A DNA stretch of 64,000 nucleotides from Lacihabitans sp. LS3-19 (GTDB lineage: Bacteria > Bacteroidota > Bacteroidia > Cytophagales > Spirosomataceae), in contig NZ_RJUA01000008.1 in assembly GCF_024343575.1 (NCBI RefSeq), positions 1-64,000 of the forward strand, in the 5' to 3' direction. This document shows positions 45,795-55,506 of this stretch, in pieces. The position numbers were made by a program, and so were the translations under genes. Each line of letters begins with the position of its first letter. Position 1 is the stretch's first letter. The notes under the pieces are model-generated. The model saw nothing but the letters and a program-made list of their open reading frames with translations, had not been told where the DNA came from and ran no database searches.

Positions 45795-47642
45795 ATGGAC
45801 GTAATTAGACTTCTTTCAGATTCGATAGCCAACCAAATAGCAGCGGGTGAGGTTGTACAAAGACCAGCATCGGTAGTGAAAGAACTTATGGAAAACTCCA
45901 TTGACGCCGAAGCTACTCATATTCAGCTAATTATAAAAGAATCAGGTAAAACCCTTATACAAGTTATAGACGACGGAAAGGGTATGTCTACAACTGATGC
46001 GAGGATGTGTTTTGAACGCCATGCCACTTCCAAAATCAAAGAATCAAACGACCTTTTTAATATCCGTACGATGGGTTTCAGAGGGGAAGCCTTAGCTTCG
46101 ATTGCGGCTGTAGCCCAAGTAGAACTTCGGACCAAAAGATCTGAAGACGAATTGGCTACCTCCATAAAAATAGAAGGCTCGGAATTTAAAGGTCAAGAGT
46201 TTATCCAGGCTCCTCAGGGCACCAATCTTTCTATCAAAAACCTTTTCTTTAATGTACCAGCAAGGCGAAATTTTCTTAAAAGCAATCCAGTAGAGACCAA
46301 ACATATTTTAGAAGAATTCCAGCGAATTGCTCTAGCACATCCTGAAGTGCAATTTTCGATGTTTCACAACGAAATAGAGATTTATAACTTACCTTCTGCC
46401 AAACTTAGCAAAAGGATAACCGATGTTTTAGACAAAAGCTACAGAGACCAATTAGCTCAATGCCAAGTAGATACACCTTTTATAAAAATCAATGGATATG
46501 TAGGCAATCCGCAAACAGCAAAAAAATCAAGGGGAGAGCAGTACTTTTTTGTAAATAAAAGATTCATAAAAAATAACTACTTGCATCATGCTGTTACTGG
46601 GGCATTTGAATCGACCATACCACAAGGAAGCCATCCTTTTTACACATTGTTTATAGAAATTGACCCAAGTCATATCGATATAAATATTCATCCTACCAAA
46701 ACCGAGATAAAATTTGATGATGAAAAGGCAATTTATGCTATTTTGAGATCTACAGTAAAACAAGCAATTGGCGTTTATAATCTTACGCCAAGCATTGATT
46801 TTGAAGCTGATATAAACATTGGCAATTACGCCAGCAACCACAACCCTCGACCAACACAAAGCCCAATCCGAAGCTCTGAGTCCTCGATTTCATCTTTCGA
46901 AAAAGAGCCTCGTTCTTTAGGAGAAATAAACCAAAAAGACAATAGAACCAATTGGGATAAGCTTTTTGATGGTTTTGGAACCAAGAAAGACTTCGCTGAA
47001 GATGAACCTCAACAAGTAATATTTAGTAGTAAAATAAACAAAATAGAAGAGGTAGTCCCGCTTCCAAAAGACGGTACAGACATAAACGCGATTCAGGTTC
47101 ATCATCAATACATAATAGCTCAAGTAAAAAGTGGATTGATGCTCATAGACCAGCAAAGTGCCTATGAACGAATATTTTACGAGAAATACCTGAAAGAAAT
47201 AAATACACAGCATGGAATTTCGCAACAGTTATTATTTCCTAAAACTGTAACATTGAATTCTATAGACTATGCTTTGAGTTTTGAAATTATAGACATGATC
47301 CGGAATATCGGTTTTAATGTCGAAGAATTTGGCCAAAATACCTATCTAATAAATGGGGTACCAAGTCAGTTTATGGATGAAGACGAAGGTGTTTTGTTTA
47401 AAAGTATTATTGAACAATACAAAATAAACGAGAACAACCAAAAAGTTGATAAAAAGGAGGCATTAGCTAAAACTTTGGCAAAAAGAAATGCCACCAAAAT
47501 GTCGAAATCTTTAGGTAAACCGGAGATTTCAAGCCTTATAAATCAACTTTTCGAGACTTCTATGCCATCAATTAGTCCTGATGGAAAACAGGTTATGCGT
47601 ATTCTTAGTTTAGAAAAAATCGCTACCTTGCTTTTAAATTAA
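45795..47642 (+). CDS. mutL: DNA mismatch repair protein MutL
   Basis: A 615-residue mismatch repair protein that links MutS to downstream repair. The N-terminal GHKL ATPase has all motifs: ELMENSIDAEA (Asn and Asp), DDGKGM, RHATSKI and GFRGEAL. After a linker comes the C-terminal dimerisation domain (from about residue 430). There the endonuclease motif DQHAxxERIxxE is changed to DQQSAYERIFYE (near residue 451) and the CPHGRP motif to SPDGKQ (near residue 593), while the QxLLxP dimer motif QQLLFP is kept. The nicking activity is therefore doubtful. Confidence 0.95.
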   Translation: MDVIRLLSDSIANQIAAGEVVQRPASVVKELMENSIDAEATHIQLIIKESGKTLIQVIDDGKGMSTTDARMCFERHATSKIKESNDLFNIRTMGFRGEALASIAAVAQVELRTKRSEDELATSIKIEGSEFKGQEFIQAPQGTNLSIKNLFFNVPARRNFLKSNPVETKHILEEFQRIALAHPEVQFSMFHNEIEIYNLPSAKLSKRITDVLDKSYRDQLAQCQVDTPFIKINGYVGNPQTAKKSRGEQYFFVNKRFIKNNYLHHAVTGAFESTIPQGSHPFYTLFIEIDPSHIDINIHPTKTEIKFDDEKAIYAILRSTVKQAIGVYNLTPSIDFEADINIGNYASNHNPRPTQSPIRSSESSISSFEKEPRSLGEINQKDNRTNWDKLFDGFGTKKDFAEDEPQQVIFSSKINKIEEVVPLPKDGTDINAIQVHHQYIIAQVKSGLMLIDQQSAYERIFYEKYLKEINTQHGISQQLLFPKTVTLNSIDYALSFEIIDMIRNIGFNVEEFGQNTYLINGVPSQFMDEDEGVLFKSIIEQYKINENNQKVDKKEALAKTLAKRNATKMSKSLGKPEISSLINQLFETSMPSISPDGKQVMRILSLEKIATLLLN

Positions 47643-47699
47643 AGCCAAAAAAAGAATTATTCTTTCTTGGATTTCGTATATTATAATAAAAACAAATTT

Positions 47700-48359
47700 A
47701 TGTTTGACAGAATCACGCCGATGGTTAAAAACCTTCTGATAATAAATGTCGCAGTTCATTTTTTTGCGAGTATCTATTCAGTGGATTTTATACATCAATA
47801 TTTCGCTTTCTTTAATCCCCTACTTCCTAACTCGCCAGACTTAATCAACCCTTTGTTTAAACCGTGGCAGTTTATTTCCTATATGTTTTTACATGGTGGT
47901 ATTGGGCATTTATTCAGTAACATGTTCGGTTTATTCATATTTGGCTCAGCTTTGGAAACCTATATGGGTTCGAAAAAATTCTTAATTTATTACCTTATTT
48001 GTGGTATTGGGGCTGCTATTTTAAATTCTGGCTTAGATTTTTATCAAATGTCGCAAATTCCAGTTGATAGTATAGATTATCTAAGACAAGCTAGAATTCC
48101 AATGGTAGGAGCTTCAGGAGCAATATTCGGTATTTTGATGGCATTCGCATTTTTATTCCCAAATGTCGAAATGATGCTTTTGTTTTTTCCTTTCCCTATA
48201 AAAGCCAAATATTTCGTAACAATGTATGGTATTTATGAGTTAGTTCAAGGTACAGCTGGTCTACAATCAGGCATTGCACACTTTGCTCATATTGGCGGTT
48301 TGATCACTGGATTCATATTATTAAAGTTTTTTGGCTTTTCTAAAAGAAATTATTATTAA
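47700..48359 (+). CDS. Rhomboid intramembrane protease, active form
   Basis: A 219-residue membrane protease. I use the ATG at 47700 rather than an in-frame TTG 33 bases earlier. It has the rhomboid landmarks LHGGIGHLFSNM (conserved His and Asn), the catalytic Ser motif GASGAIFG near residue 138 and the catalytic His in HFAHIGGLITGF near residue 195, all in predicted membrane helices. Substrates are unknown. It is followed after 33 bases by a second rhomboid-like gene and lies 57 bases after mutL, with which it may share a transcript. Confidence 0.88.
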   Translation: MFDRITPMVKNLLIINVAVHFFASIYSVDFIHQYFAFFNPLLPNSPDLINPLFKPWQFISYMFLHGGIGHLFSNMFGLFIFGSALETYMGSKKFLIYYLICGIGAAILNSGLDFYQMSQIPVDSIDYLRQARIPMVGASGAIFGILMAFAFLFPNVEMMLLFFPFPIKAKYFVTMYGIYELVQGTAGLQSGIAHFAHIGGLITGFILLKFFGFSKRNYY

Positions 48360-48392
48360 ATTCGTACTCGAATTAATTCAATAAAATTGCTG

Positions 48393-49298
48393 ATGCGGAG
48401 TGTATTTTCGGACATATTGGATGTTTTCAGAAAAAAAGACAATCAAGTCATTCAATTGATTTTGATTAATGTTTTTTTGTTTTTGTTTTTGGAATTACTA
48501 AAATTCAGCTTTAGATTTTTGCCTCAACCAGACTTATATTTAGAGTTTTTATCTAAAAACTTTTATCTAAATAGTTCATTTCTAGAGAATATACGAAGAC
48601 CATGGACACTTTTCATCTTCCCATTTACCAATCCAGGCGTACTTAGTGTCCTATTCAATGGCTTGGCTTTATTTTGGTTTGGACATATCCTATCAGACTT
48701 CTTAGGCACAAAAAAAACAATGATTATCTATATCTTAGGAGCTATTGTTTCCGTGTTTTTTTATCAAGCAGTTTGGGGATTCTTGGGACTATTCAACAGA
48801 ACGGAAGTTTACAATGGCACACTTTATGGTGCATCAGCTGGTCTTTATGCCATTATGTTTGCTGCTGTGGCACTTTTACCAGAATACGAATTAATGTTCT
48901 TTAGGTTTTTCATAAAACTCCGTATAATAGCCATTAGTTTTTTAATATTATCCTTGTTATTAAATAGATACACAGGAATTCTTAACCTGGGAGCAGCAAG
49001 TTTTGGATATTTACAGATAAAATTTTTACGATCAGGTTTTAATATTACAGAACCAGTGGAAAACATTTTCAATTGGTTTTCGAACCTTGGAAAACCCAAG
49101 AAAAAAATGGTAATGAAAAGCTTCAGCAAAACGCCAGCTGGAGAATATAGCAGCACAAAGTTTTTCGATAATACGGATACACCAGACCAAGCTGAAGTAG
49201 ATTATCTTTTAGATAAAATAAATAAAGGAGGCGGTTACGAAAGCCTTACCAAAGAAGAGAAAAATAGACTTTTCAAGGCAAGCCAAAGTAAAGACTGA
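48393..49298 (+). CDS. Rhomboid-like protein lacking the catalytic His
   Basis: A 301-residue membrane protein of the rhomboid family, starting at the ATG at 48393 (a TTG lies two codons earlier). The Ser motif is YGASAGLYAI (Ser near residue 147), but where active rhomboids have HLGG in helix 6 this protein has NLGA (Asn near residue 196), so the Ser-His dyad is broken. The cytoplasmic tail ends with VDYLLDKINKGGGYESLTKEEKNRLF, a conserved helical hairpin of this Bacteroidota subgroup. It is probably an inactive partner or pseudoprotease of the rhomboid encoded just before it. Confidence 0.8.
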   Translation: MRSVFSDILDVFRKKDNQVIQLILINVFLFLFLELLKFSFRFLPQPDLYLEFLSKNFYLNSSFLENIRRPWTLFIFPFTNPGVLSVLFNGLALFWFGHILSDFLGTKKTMIIYILGAIVSVFFYQAVWGFLGLFNRTEVYNGTLYGASAGLYAIMFAAVALLPEYELMFFRFFIKLRIIAISFLILSLLLNRYTGILNLGAASFGYLQIKFLRSGFNITEPVENIFNWFSNLGKPKKKMVMKSFSKTPAGEYSSTKFFDNTDTPDQAEVDYLLDKINKGGGYESLTKEEKNRLFKASQSKD

Positions 49299-49367
49299 AT
49301 ATTTTCAATGAAAACATAGTAAACATTTTAACTGGTATTTGGTTAGAATGAAACAACTAAATAGAAT

Positions 49368-51296
49368 ATGTTAATTACCCAGGGAAATCTTTTGAAGGAT
49401 ATAAATTATCCTGAAGATTTAAAAAAATTAAATCCAAGTCAACTGCATCAAGTATGTCAGGAATTAAGACAATACATCATAGACATGGTTTCTACGCATG
49501 GCGGGCATTTTGGTGCCAGTTTAGGAGTAGTAGAACTAACAGTTGCACTTCATTATGTTTTCAATACGCCTGACGATCAGCTGATTTGGGATGTAGGTCA
49601 TCAAGCTTACGGACATAAAATATTAACTGGAAGAAAAGAGCAATTCTATACCAACAGAATGTATGGTGGTATTTCTGGTTTTCCGAAAAGAAAAGAAAGT
49701 GTTTATGATTCGTTCGGTGTAGGGCATAGCTCTACTTCAATTTCCGCTGCTTTGGGTATGGCAATGGGCTCAATGCACAATGGAGAAAAAGACAGACAGC
49801 ATATTGCGGTTATTGGTGATGGAGCTTTAACAGCCGGATTGGCATTTGAAGGAATGAACCACGCCGGTTCTATAAATGATGCTAACCTTTTGATTATTCT
49901 TAATGACAACTGCATGGCGATAGATCCAAATGTAGGTGCTCTTAAAGAATATTTAACAGACATTACTACTTCTAAAACCTACAATAAAGTAAAAGATGAA
50001 GTCTGGAATTTACTCGGAAAGATGAGTGCTTTTGGACATAGTGCAAGAGAGATCGTTTCTAAAGTAGAAAATGCCATGAAAGGTGCTTTATTAAGTCAAT
50101 CTAACTTTTTTGAAGCTCTGAATTTGAGGTATTTCGGTCCAATTGATGGGCATGACATTGACCACATGGTTGAGGTTTTGAAAGATTTAAAAAGCATTCC
50201 TGGCCCGAAAATATTGCATGTTTTAACCGTAAAAGGAAAAGGCTATGGCCCTGCAGAATTAGACCAAACCAAATGGCATGCTCCTGGGCTTTTTGATAAA
50301 GTAACAGGTGAGATACAGAAAAAAATTATCACAAAACCTACAGCTCCAAAATACCAAGACGTATTCGGAAATACTATAGTAGAATTGGCAGAAAAGAACC
50401 AAAAAATAGTTGGGATCACACCAGCGATGCCATCAGGTTCTTCATTAAATATCATGATGAAAGCTATGCCTGACCGTGCATTTGACGTTGGCATAGCGGA
50501 GCAACATGCGGTTACACTTTCGGCTGGTATGGCTACGAGAGGCTTAACAGTTTTCTGCAATATCTATTCTTCGTTTATGCAACGTGCTTACGATCAAGTA
50601 ATTCACGATGTTTGTATTCAGGAATTGCCCGTGATTTTCTGTCTAGACAGAGCCGGTTTTGCTGGAGCTGATGGCCCAACTCACCACGGAGCTTATGACA
50701 TTGCATTTATGCGTTGCGTACCTAACATGGTAGTGGCATCACCTATGAACGAAGAAGAACTTAGGAATTTAATGTTTTTGGCTCAGTCGGATTCTTTTCA
50801 AAGTGGACATGAAGCCATTACTTTGAGATATCCTAGAGGTGAAGGTGTAATGCCAGAATGGAGAACGCCTTTTTCAGAAATTAAGGTAGGAGAAGGAAGA
50901 AAAGTAAAAGACGGCGAAGATTTGGCGATATTGAGTTTTGGGCCAATCGGCAATGAAGTTACCAAGGCTATTGCTTCATTAGAACCACAACTCTCTGTGG
51001 CACATTACGATTTGCGTTTCGCAAAACCTTTGGATGAGGCATTACTTCATGAGGTTTTCGAAAAGTTTGATAATATAATTACGGTAGAAGATGGCTGTTT
51101 ACAAGGCGGCATAGGTTCGGCCATATTAGAATTTATGGTTGACCATAATTATCATGCAAAAGTAAAACGTCTAGGAATACCTGACAGATTGGTTGAACAT
51201 GGAGAACAGCAGCAATTGTATGCTGAATGTGGATACGATGCCAAAGGAATAGTTGCTTCAGCATTGGCATCTGTAGAAACTGTCATAAAGGCTTAA
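49368..51296 (+). CDS. dxs: 1-deoxy-D-xylulose-5-phosphate synthase
   Basis: A 642-residue thiamine-diphosphate enzyme that condenses pyruvate and glyceraldehyde 3-phosphate, the first step of the MEP pathway for isoprenoids. Typical sections are HGGHFGASLGVVELTVALH, the ThDP-binding GDGALTAGLAFEG near residue 150 followed by the NDN motif, DGHDIDHMVEVL, the GIAEQHAV motif and DRAGFAGADGPTHHG in the pyrimidine domain. It is full length. It lies 70 bases after the rhomboid-like gene. Confidence 0.95.
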   Translation: MLITQGNLLKDINYPEDLKKLNPSQLHQVCQELRQYIIDMVSTHGGHFGASLGVVELTVALHYVFNTPDDQLIWDVGHQAYGHKILTGRKEQFYTNRMYGGISGFPKRKESVYDSFGVGHSSTSISAALGMAMGSMHNGEKDRQHIAVIGDGALTAGLAFEGMNHAGSINDANLLIILNDNCMAIDPNVGALKEYLTDITTSKTYNKVKDEVWNLLGKMSAFGHSAREIVSKVENAMKGALLSQSNFFEALNLRYFGPIDGHDIDHMVEVLKDLKSIPGPKILHVLTVKGKGYGPAELDQTKWHAPGLFDKVTGEIQKKIITKPTAPKYQDVFGNTIVELAEKNQKIVGITPAMPSGSSLNIMMKAMPDRAFDVGIAEQHAVTLSAGMATRGLTVFCNIYSSFMQRAYDQVIHDVCIQELPVIFCLDRAGFAGADGPTHHGAYDIAFMRCVPNMVVASPMNEEELRNLMFLAQSDSFQSGHEAITLRYPRGEGVMPEWRTPFSEIKVGEGRKVKDGEDLAILSFGPIGNEVTKAIASLEPQLSVAHYDLRFAKPLDEALLHEVFEKFDNIITVEDGCLQGGIGSAILEFMVDHNYHAKVKRLGIPDRLVEHGEQQQLYAECGYDAKGIVASALASVETVIKA

Positions 51297-51402
51297 TCAA
51301 GAATTTCTGATTTTAGATGTACCTCAAAACTAAATTCGACACCTAAATATACTCAAATATTGCTTTGTAAATGCAAATTTACGTAAGGTACAAATATCAT
51401 TA

Positions 51403-52308
51403 ATGGAATTTTTCAATAACCCCAAGGCCAATTTATTCTTAAATCTTCTTTTGGTCTATTTTTTATGGGGAAGTACCTATTTGGGCATGAAAATCGGCTT
51501 GGAAGACTTAAGTCCGTTTTTGCTTACAGGTACGCGTTTTTTGATAGGTGGAATTTTGCTCTTAATAATTACAGTTGTTTTTACAAAAAATCGAGACTTT
51601 AGCAAAGCCAAAGGAAGCCTTTTGATTGGAGGGATATTATCAGGAGTTGGTAGCTCTAGCATGTGTTTTGGTATTAATTATATTCCCTCCAGCATAGTTT
51701 CTCTATTTGTAGCAGCATTACCCATTTATACTTTAGGCCTCGACTATTTTTTCTTTTCTAAGAAAAAACCATCTTTGGCCTCCATCCTCGGTCTTAGCTT
51801 AGGTTTTTGTGGAATTGTATTACTTTTCAATCCATTTGGTACGAGCTACGACGTTGGCAAAGAACAATTATTTCCCATTTTGGTAATCCTTTTTGGTTCA
51901 ATCAGCTGGGCTTATGGCTCATTAATAAGCTACAAAACACCCCAAGCAACAGGTTTTTTAGGTGTAAGTTTACAGTTGATTTCAGGTGGAATTATCGCCA
52001 TAATATTATCGATGGTTTTAGAGTCTGGGCAAATAGAGGAACTTAAATCTATGCATGCTCGTAGTATATGGGCCATTGTCTATTTAATAATTTTCGGATC
52101 TTATATTGGATATTCTGCTTTTGTTTGGTTGATAAATAACGCCCCGCCTATTTTAGCATCATCGTATGCTTATGTTAATCCTGTGGTTGCATTGATTTTG
52201 GGATTTTATATCGGGCACGAAAAACTAAGTATTTTGTCAATTATGGCAAGTATTATTTTATTATCAGGGGTAGTTTTAATGACCATCGGTAGGCGAAAAG
52301 TTAGATGA
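51403..52308 (+). CDS. EamA family (DMT) transporter
   Basis: A 301-residue membrane protein of two five-helix EamA repeats (about ten helices). The first repeat begins LNLLLVYFLWGSTYLGMKIG and contains TGTRFLIGG; the second ends with ASSYAYVNPVVALILGF, a hallmark of the superfamily. These export or import amino acids, sugars or metabolites; nothing indicates the substrate here. A short gap of 19 bases separates it from the AAA ATPase gene, which may be co-transcribed. Confidence 0.88.
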   Translation: MEFFNNPKANLFLNLLLVYFLWGSTYLGMKIGLEDLSPFLLTGTRFLIGGILLLIITVVFTKNRDFSKAKGSLLIGGILSGVGSSSMCFGINYIPSSIVSLFVAALPIYTLGLDYFFFSKKKPSLASILGLSLGFCGIVLLFNPFGTSYDVGKEQLFPILVILFGSISWAYGSLISYKTPQATGFLGVSLQLISGGIIAIILSMVLESGQIEELKSMHARSIWAIVYLIIFGSYIGYSAFVWLINNAPPILASSYAYVNPVVALILGFYIGHEKLSILSIMASIILLSGVVLMTIGRRKVR

Positions 52309-52327
52309 TAATTTAATTTGAGGACTT

Positions 52328-53131
52328 ATGATATTACAATCTGTAGGCTTAAGGAATTTACCAGAAACTGAGGAATTTCCGTTTAATTTAGAACTGGTTA
52401 AAAACCTAGAAACCATCAAGTTTAGCTCTAATATCACTTTTTTTGTGGGCGAGAATGGTTCAGGAAAATCTACAATTTTAGAAGCTATTGCCTATTCTTC
52501 TGGTGTACCAACGGCAGGAGGAATCTCTATTGCTGATGATCCATTGATGGAGCCGGCCAGAGCCTTAGGCAAAATGCTCTCTTTGAGATTTACAGAAAAA
52601 ACACATAGAGGCTTTTTTGCAAGAGCTGAGGATTTCATAGGCTTTGTGAAAAACATTCTTCGCAGCATAGCCGAACTAGACGCCGAAATAAAAGAAATAA
52701 AAGAAACCTGGACTGGAGGAGATATAAACCTCGCCCTAAGTCCCCTACTGAGTGAAAGAAAAGAGATAACCGACCGCTACTCTGAAAACCTAGATGCTAT
52801 GAGCCACGGAGAAGGGTTCCTTAAATTTTTCAATACCAGGATTACTGGCAAAGGCCTTTACCTCATAGACGAACCCGAAGCTGCACTTTCGCCACAAAGA
52901 CAATTATCTCTGATAGCCCTTATTCTTGAAAAAGTTAAAACTGTAGATGCACAGTTTATTATTGCGACGCATTCGCCGATAATACTAGCAATGAAAAACG
53001 CCCAAATTCTCCAATTCGAAAACAACACCATTACTGAAACTACTTACAGAGAAACTCCGCATTATCAGCTAACGAAGGCTTTTTTGGATGGACCGGAGGT
53101 GTTTTTGAGAGAATTGGAAAGTAAAAATTGA
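52328..53131 (+). CDS. Small SMC-like AAA ATPase
   Basis: A 267-residue ABC/SMC-type ATPase. Walker A is FFVGENGSGKSTILEAIAY near residue 40, the signature motif (SHGEGFLKFF) near residue 160 and Walker B LIDEPEAALSP near residue 180, with a late H-loop in IIATHSPIILAM. There is no coiled coil long enough for an SMC and no nuclease domain. Such proteins are widespread in Bacteroidota and resemble the ATPase half of some defence systems, but no partner is visible here, so no defence role is claimed. Confidence 0.85.
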   Translation: MILQSVGLRNLPETEEFPFNLELVKNLETIKFSSNITFFVGENGSGKSTILEAIAYSSGVPTAGGISIADDPLMEPARALGKMLSLRFTEKTHRGFFARAEDFIGFVKNILRSIAELDAEIKEIKETWTGGDINLALSPLLSERKEITDRYSENLDAMSHGEGFLKFFNTRITGKGLYLIDEPEAALSPQRQLSLIALILEKVKTVDAQFIIATHSPIILAMKNAQILQFENNTITETTYRETPHYQLTKAFLDGPEVFLRELESKN

Positions 53132-53237
53132 AGAATTAAAGAATTGCAGTTTTTTCGTTGCAATATTTGATTTCTAAATCCCTAGTAAATAATTTGATTA
53201 TTTCGTCGTTACTAAATTGAATTATAAATAGAGCACA

Positions 53238-53888
53238 ATGAAGAATTTTTATTTAATCTTTTTTTTATTTTCCTTTTTTGCTTGCAAAGAAGACTTTGCT
53301 TTCAAAAAAGAGACATTTTATTTGCTGCCTAACACACGAAATTGGAAAGTAGACACTAAGAAATACGAAAAAATGAGCTTTGAGAGCTCCACGAATGAAA
53401 ATATAATGTTGGATTTGGCATATAACAGAGAAGAATTTTCACCTTCCAAAACCACTGTTGCAGGTATACCAACAAAGATTGCTAAATACGAGCGAATTAC
53501 TCAGACATTTAATGGATTGGGCAACAGTTTCAGCATAACAATGGACGGTTTTGATGAACCATTGGGCAATATGGTTTCTGTGCATTTAAACAATATTGGT
53601 TTTTCTTTGAAATTCTCGAATTTTGAGCTGTTCAATGTAAGTAACAATAACCAATCCTTCACTAACCCCAATTATTCTGGCGTTAATTCCAGTAAAATTC
53701 AATCGATTGTAAAATTTGAATCAGATTTTAAAGTTAATGAAAAAGTTTTTCCTCAAGTCTTAGTTTTTGAATTGAAAGATGGAAAAATAGAAGATTTGGA
53801 GGTAGACAAAATCATTCTAGCACCCCTAGTTGGTTTAGTTTATTTTAAAACCCAAAGCGGAGTTGAATATTGGAGGGTAAATATTTAA
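53238..53888 (+). CDS. Hypothetical lipoprotein, 216 residues
   Basis: A lipoprotein with signal peptide and lipobox FFAC (Cys at residue 17). The mature part has many Asn, Ser, Phe and Lys and short beta strands; the end, LAPLVGLVYFKTQSGVEYWRV, resembles the C-terminal strand pair of several small Bacteroidota lipoproteins, but I know no family name. Function unknown. It has its own gap upstream (106 bases) and is followed by a weak minus-strand frame and the tyrS terminator. Confidence 0.65.
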   Translation: MKNFYLIFFLFSFFACKEDFAFKKETFYLLPNTRNWKVDTKKYEKMSFESSTNENIMLDLAYNREEFSPSKTTVAGIPTKIAKYERITQTFNGLGNSFSITMDGFDEPLGNMVSVHLNNIGFSLKFSNFELFNVSNNNQSFTNPNYSGVNSSKIQSIVKFESDFKVNEKVFPQVLVFELKDGKIEDLEVDKIILAPLVGLVYFKTQSGVEYWRVNI

Positions 53889-53894
53889 TAAAAA

Positions 53895-54077
53895 TCAAAA
53901 GGCATGATAAAAACACATGTTGAGTGAAGTAATTTTCTCTTCTTTCTTAAGGGTTTTTAACGCTTTTTCTACTTTTTCTTTGTCTATTCCTGTAGCTTTG
54001 CTTCTAGCTCGCCACATTTCATAGGTAATGCGGAATTCTTTAAAGTTTCTAATACTTCCATCTGTGTTTTTTTCCTT
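53895..54077 (-). CDS. Possible small protein or gene fragment
   Basis: An open frame of 60 codons reads protein-like: GSIRNFKEFRITYEMW, then RARSKATGIDKEKVEKALKT and LKKEEKITSL. The only in-frame ATG (54017) would give 40 residues; upstream the frame ends at a TGA. It may be the 3' part of a decayed gene or a real small helical protein with a non-ATG start. No family recognised. Confidence 0.35.
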   Translation of the reverse strand, partial: KEKNTDGSIRNFKEFRITYEMWRARSKATGIDKEKVEKALKTLKKEEKITSLNMCFYHAF

Positions 54078-54132
54078 TCAAAAATATATTTTCTTAAGTT
54101 ATGAAAAAATGAGTAACTGTATTTTTTTAGCA

Positions 54133-54162
54133 AAAAAAGCCTAGTAAAATGCTTCACTAGGC
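54133..54162 (-). terminator. Terminator of tyrS
   Basis: On the minus strand GCCTAGT (54162-54156) and ACTAGGC (54145-54139) form a perfect 7-bp stem, with TTTTTTT next (54138-54132). It lies 24 bases after the tyrS stop codon. Confidence 0.88.
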
Positions 54163-54185
54163 CTTATTTTCAATATTTATTAGGT

Positions 54186-55499
54186 TTACCCCACCTCCAC
54201 AATATGATTCTTCTTCCCTTTTCCTATTAAAATATACTTACCAGCAAGCAAACTAATTTCTGAAACGGAGAGTTTTTCGTCTTGTTGTTTTTCTTTGTTT
54301 ATGCTTACCGCATTGCCTTGTAGGGCTCTTTTAGCTTCACCTTTTGAAGTGTAAATTTCTCCTTTGGTCGTAACAGAAATCAAGTCTAAAAACGATGGAC
54401 AAGCATCGAATTCTGCTTTTGAGATGGTAGTTTGAGGTACACCATCAAATATTTTTTTAAATGTAGCTTCGTCTAAACTTTGGAGAGTTTCAAGTGTTGC
54501 TTTTCCATACAATACTTCTGAGGCTTTTACGGCCAATTCATATTGTTCTGCTCCATGTACTCTTGTGGTTACGTCTTTCGCAATGGCTTTTTGCACTATT
54601 CTCAAATGCGGAGCCTCTGCGTGCTGAGCTTCTAAGCTTTCTATTTCCTCTTTTGACAAAAGCGTAAATACTCTAATCAGTTTTTTGCAATCATCATCGG
54701 TTTGATTTATCCAAAACTGAAAAAACTCATAAGGACTCGTTAAATCAGGATCTAACCATACGTTTCCACCTTCTGATTTACCGAACTTGGTTCCGTCAGA
54801 CTTGGTAACCAATGGCGTAGTAAGTGCATAAGCCGAATATTCTACATCACCTTCTGCATCTGAGCCATCGTTGTTTTCTTTCCTACGAATCAACTCTGTT
54901 CCTGTGGTAATATTCCCCCACTGATCTGAGCCACCCATCTGTATTTTCACGCCTTTGTGCTTATACAAATGATAGAAATCGTAGCCTTGCAAAAGTTGGT
55001 AGGTAAACTCAGTGTAAGATATACCCGTAGTTATACGATTTTTCACTGAATCCTTGCTAGACATGTAGTTTACCGTCAAATACTTTCCTACTTCTCTCAA
55101 AAACTGCAAAAATCCAAAGTCTTTGAACCAATCGTAATTATTGACCATTTCGGCACTGTTGGCCTCTGCGTTAAAACTCAAGAATTTTTCCAATTGCTTA
55201 CGGATACCTTCTTGATTTTCTCTCAGTATTTTCTCGTCTAGAAATTGTCTTTCAGAGGATTTCCCTGAAGGATCGCCCACCATACCAGTGGCTCCACCGA
55301 CCAAGGCATACGGTTTATGGCCCGCACGCTGCAAATGCACCAAAAGCATAATAGTGGCCAGATTGCCAATATGAAGGGATTTTGCTGTAGGGTCAAAGCC
55401 AATATAGGCCGAAGTCATTTCTTTATCTAACTGCTCCTCTGTGCCTGGCATCATCTGGTGAAGCATACCACGCCACTTAAGTTCTTCTATAAAATTCAT
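54186..55499 (-). CDS. tyrS: Tyrosyl-tRNA synthetase
   Basis: A 437-residue class I synthetase that charges tRNA-Tyr. The HIGH-like motif HIGNLATI is near residue 41, the tyrosine-binding region has YDFYHLYKHKGVKIQMGGSDQWGN, and the KMSKS equivalent is KFGKS near residue 238. The C-terminal S4 RNA-binding domain (SKGEAKRALQGNAVSINK) is present. It is full length and ends in a strong terminator. The PorT-like barrel gene ends just 7 bases upstream of its start. Confidence 0.95.
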   Translation of the reverse strand: MNFIEELKWRGMLHQMMPGTEEQLDKEMTSAYIGFDPTAKSLHIGNLATIMLLVHLQRAGHKPYALVGGATGMVGDPSGKSSERQFLDEKILRENQEGIRKQLEKFLSFNAEANSAEMVNNYDWFKDFGFLQFLREVGKYLTVNYMSSKDSVKNRITTGISYTEFTYQLLQGYDFYHLYKHKGVKIQMGGSDQWGNITTGTELIRRKENNDGSDAEGDVEYSAYALTTPLVTKSDGTKFGKSEGGNVWLDPDLTSPYEFFQFWINQTDDDCKKLIRVFTLLSKEEIESLEAQHAEAPHLRIVQKAIAKDVTTRVHGAEQYELAVKASEVLYGKATLETLQSLDEATFKKIFDGVPQTTISKAEFDACPSFLDLISVTTKGEIYTSKGEAKRALQGNAVSINKEKQQDEKLSVSEISLLAGKYILIGKGKKNHIVEVG

Positions 55500-55506
55500 C
55501 TCTCGC

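Noticed and set aside
52328-53131. AAA ATPase as part of a defence system
   Set aside because: No nuclease, toxin or other partner gene is next to it, and the neighbours are ordinary chromosomal genes.
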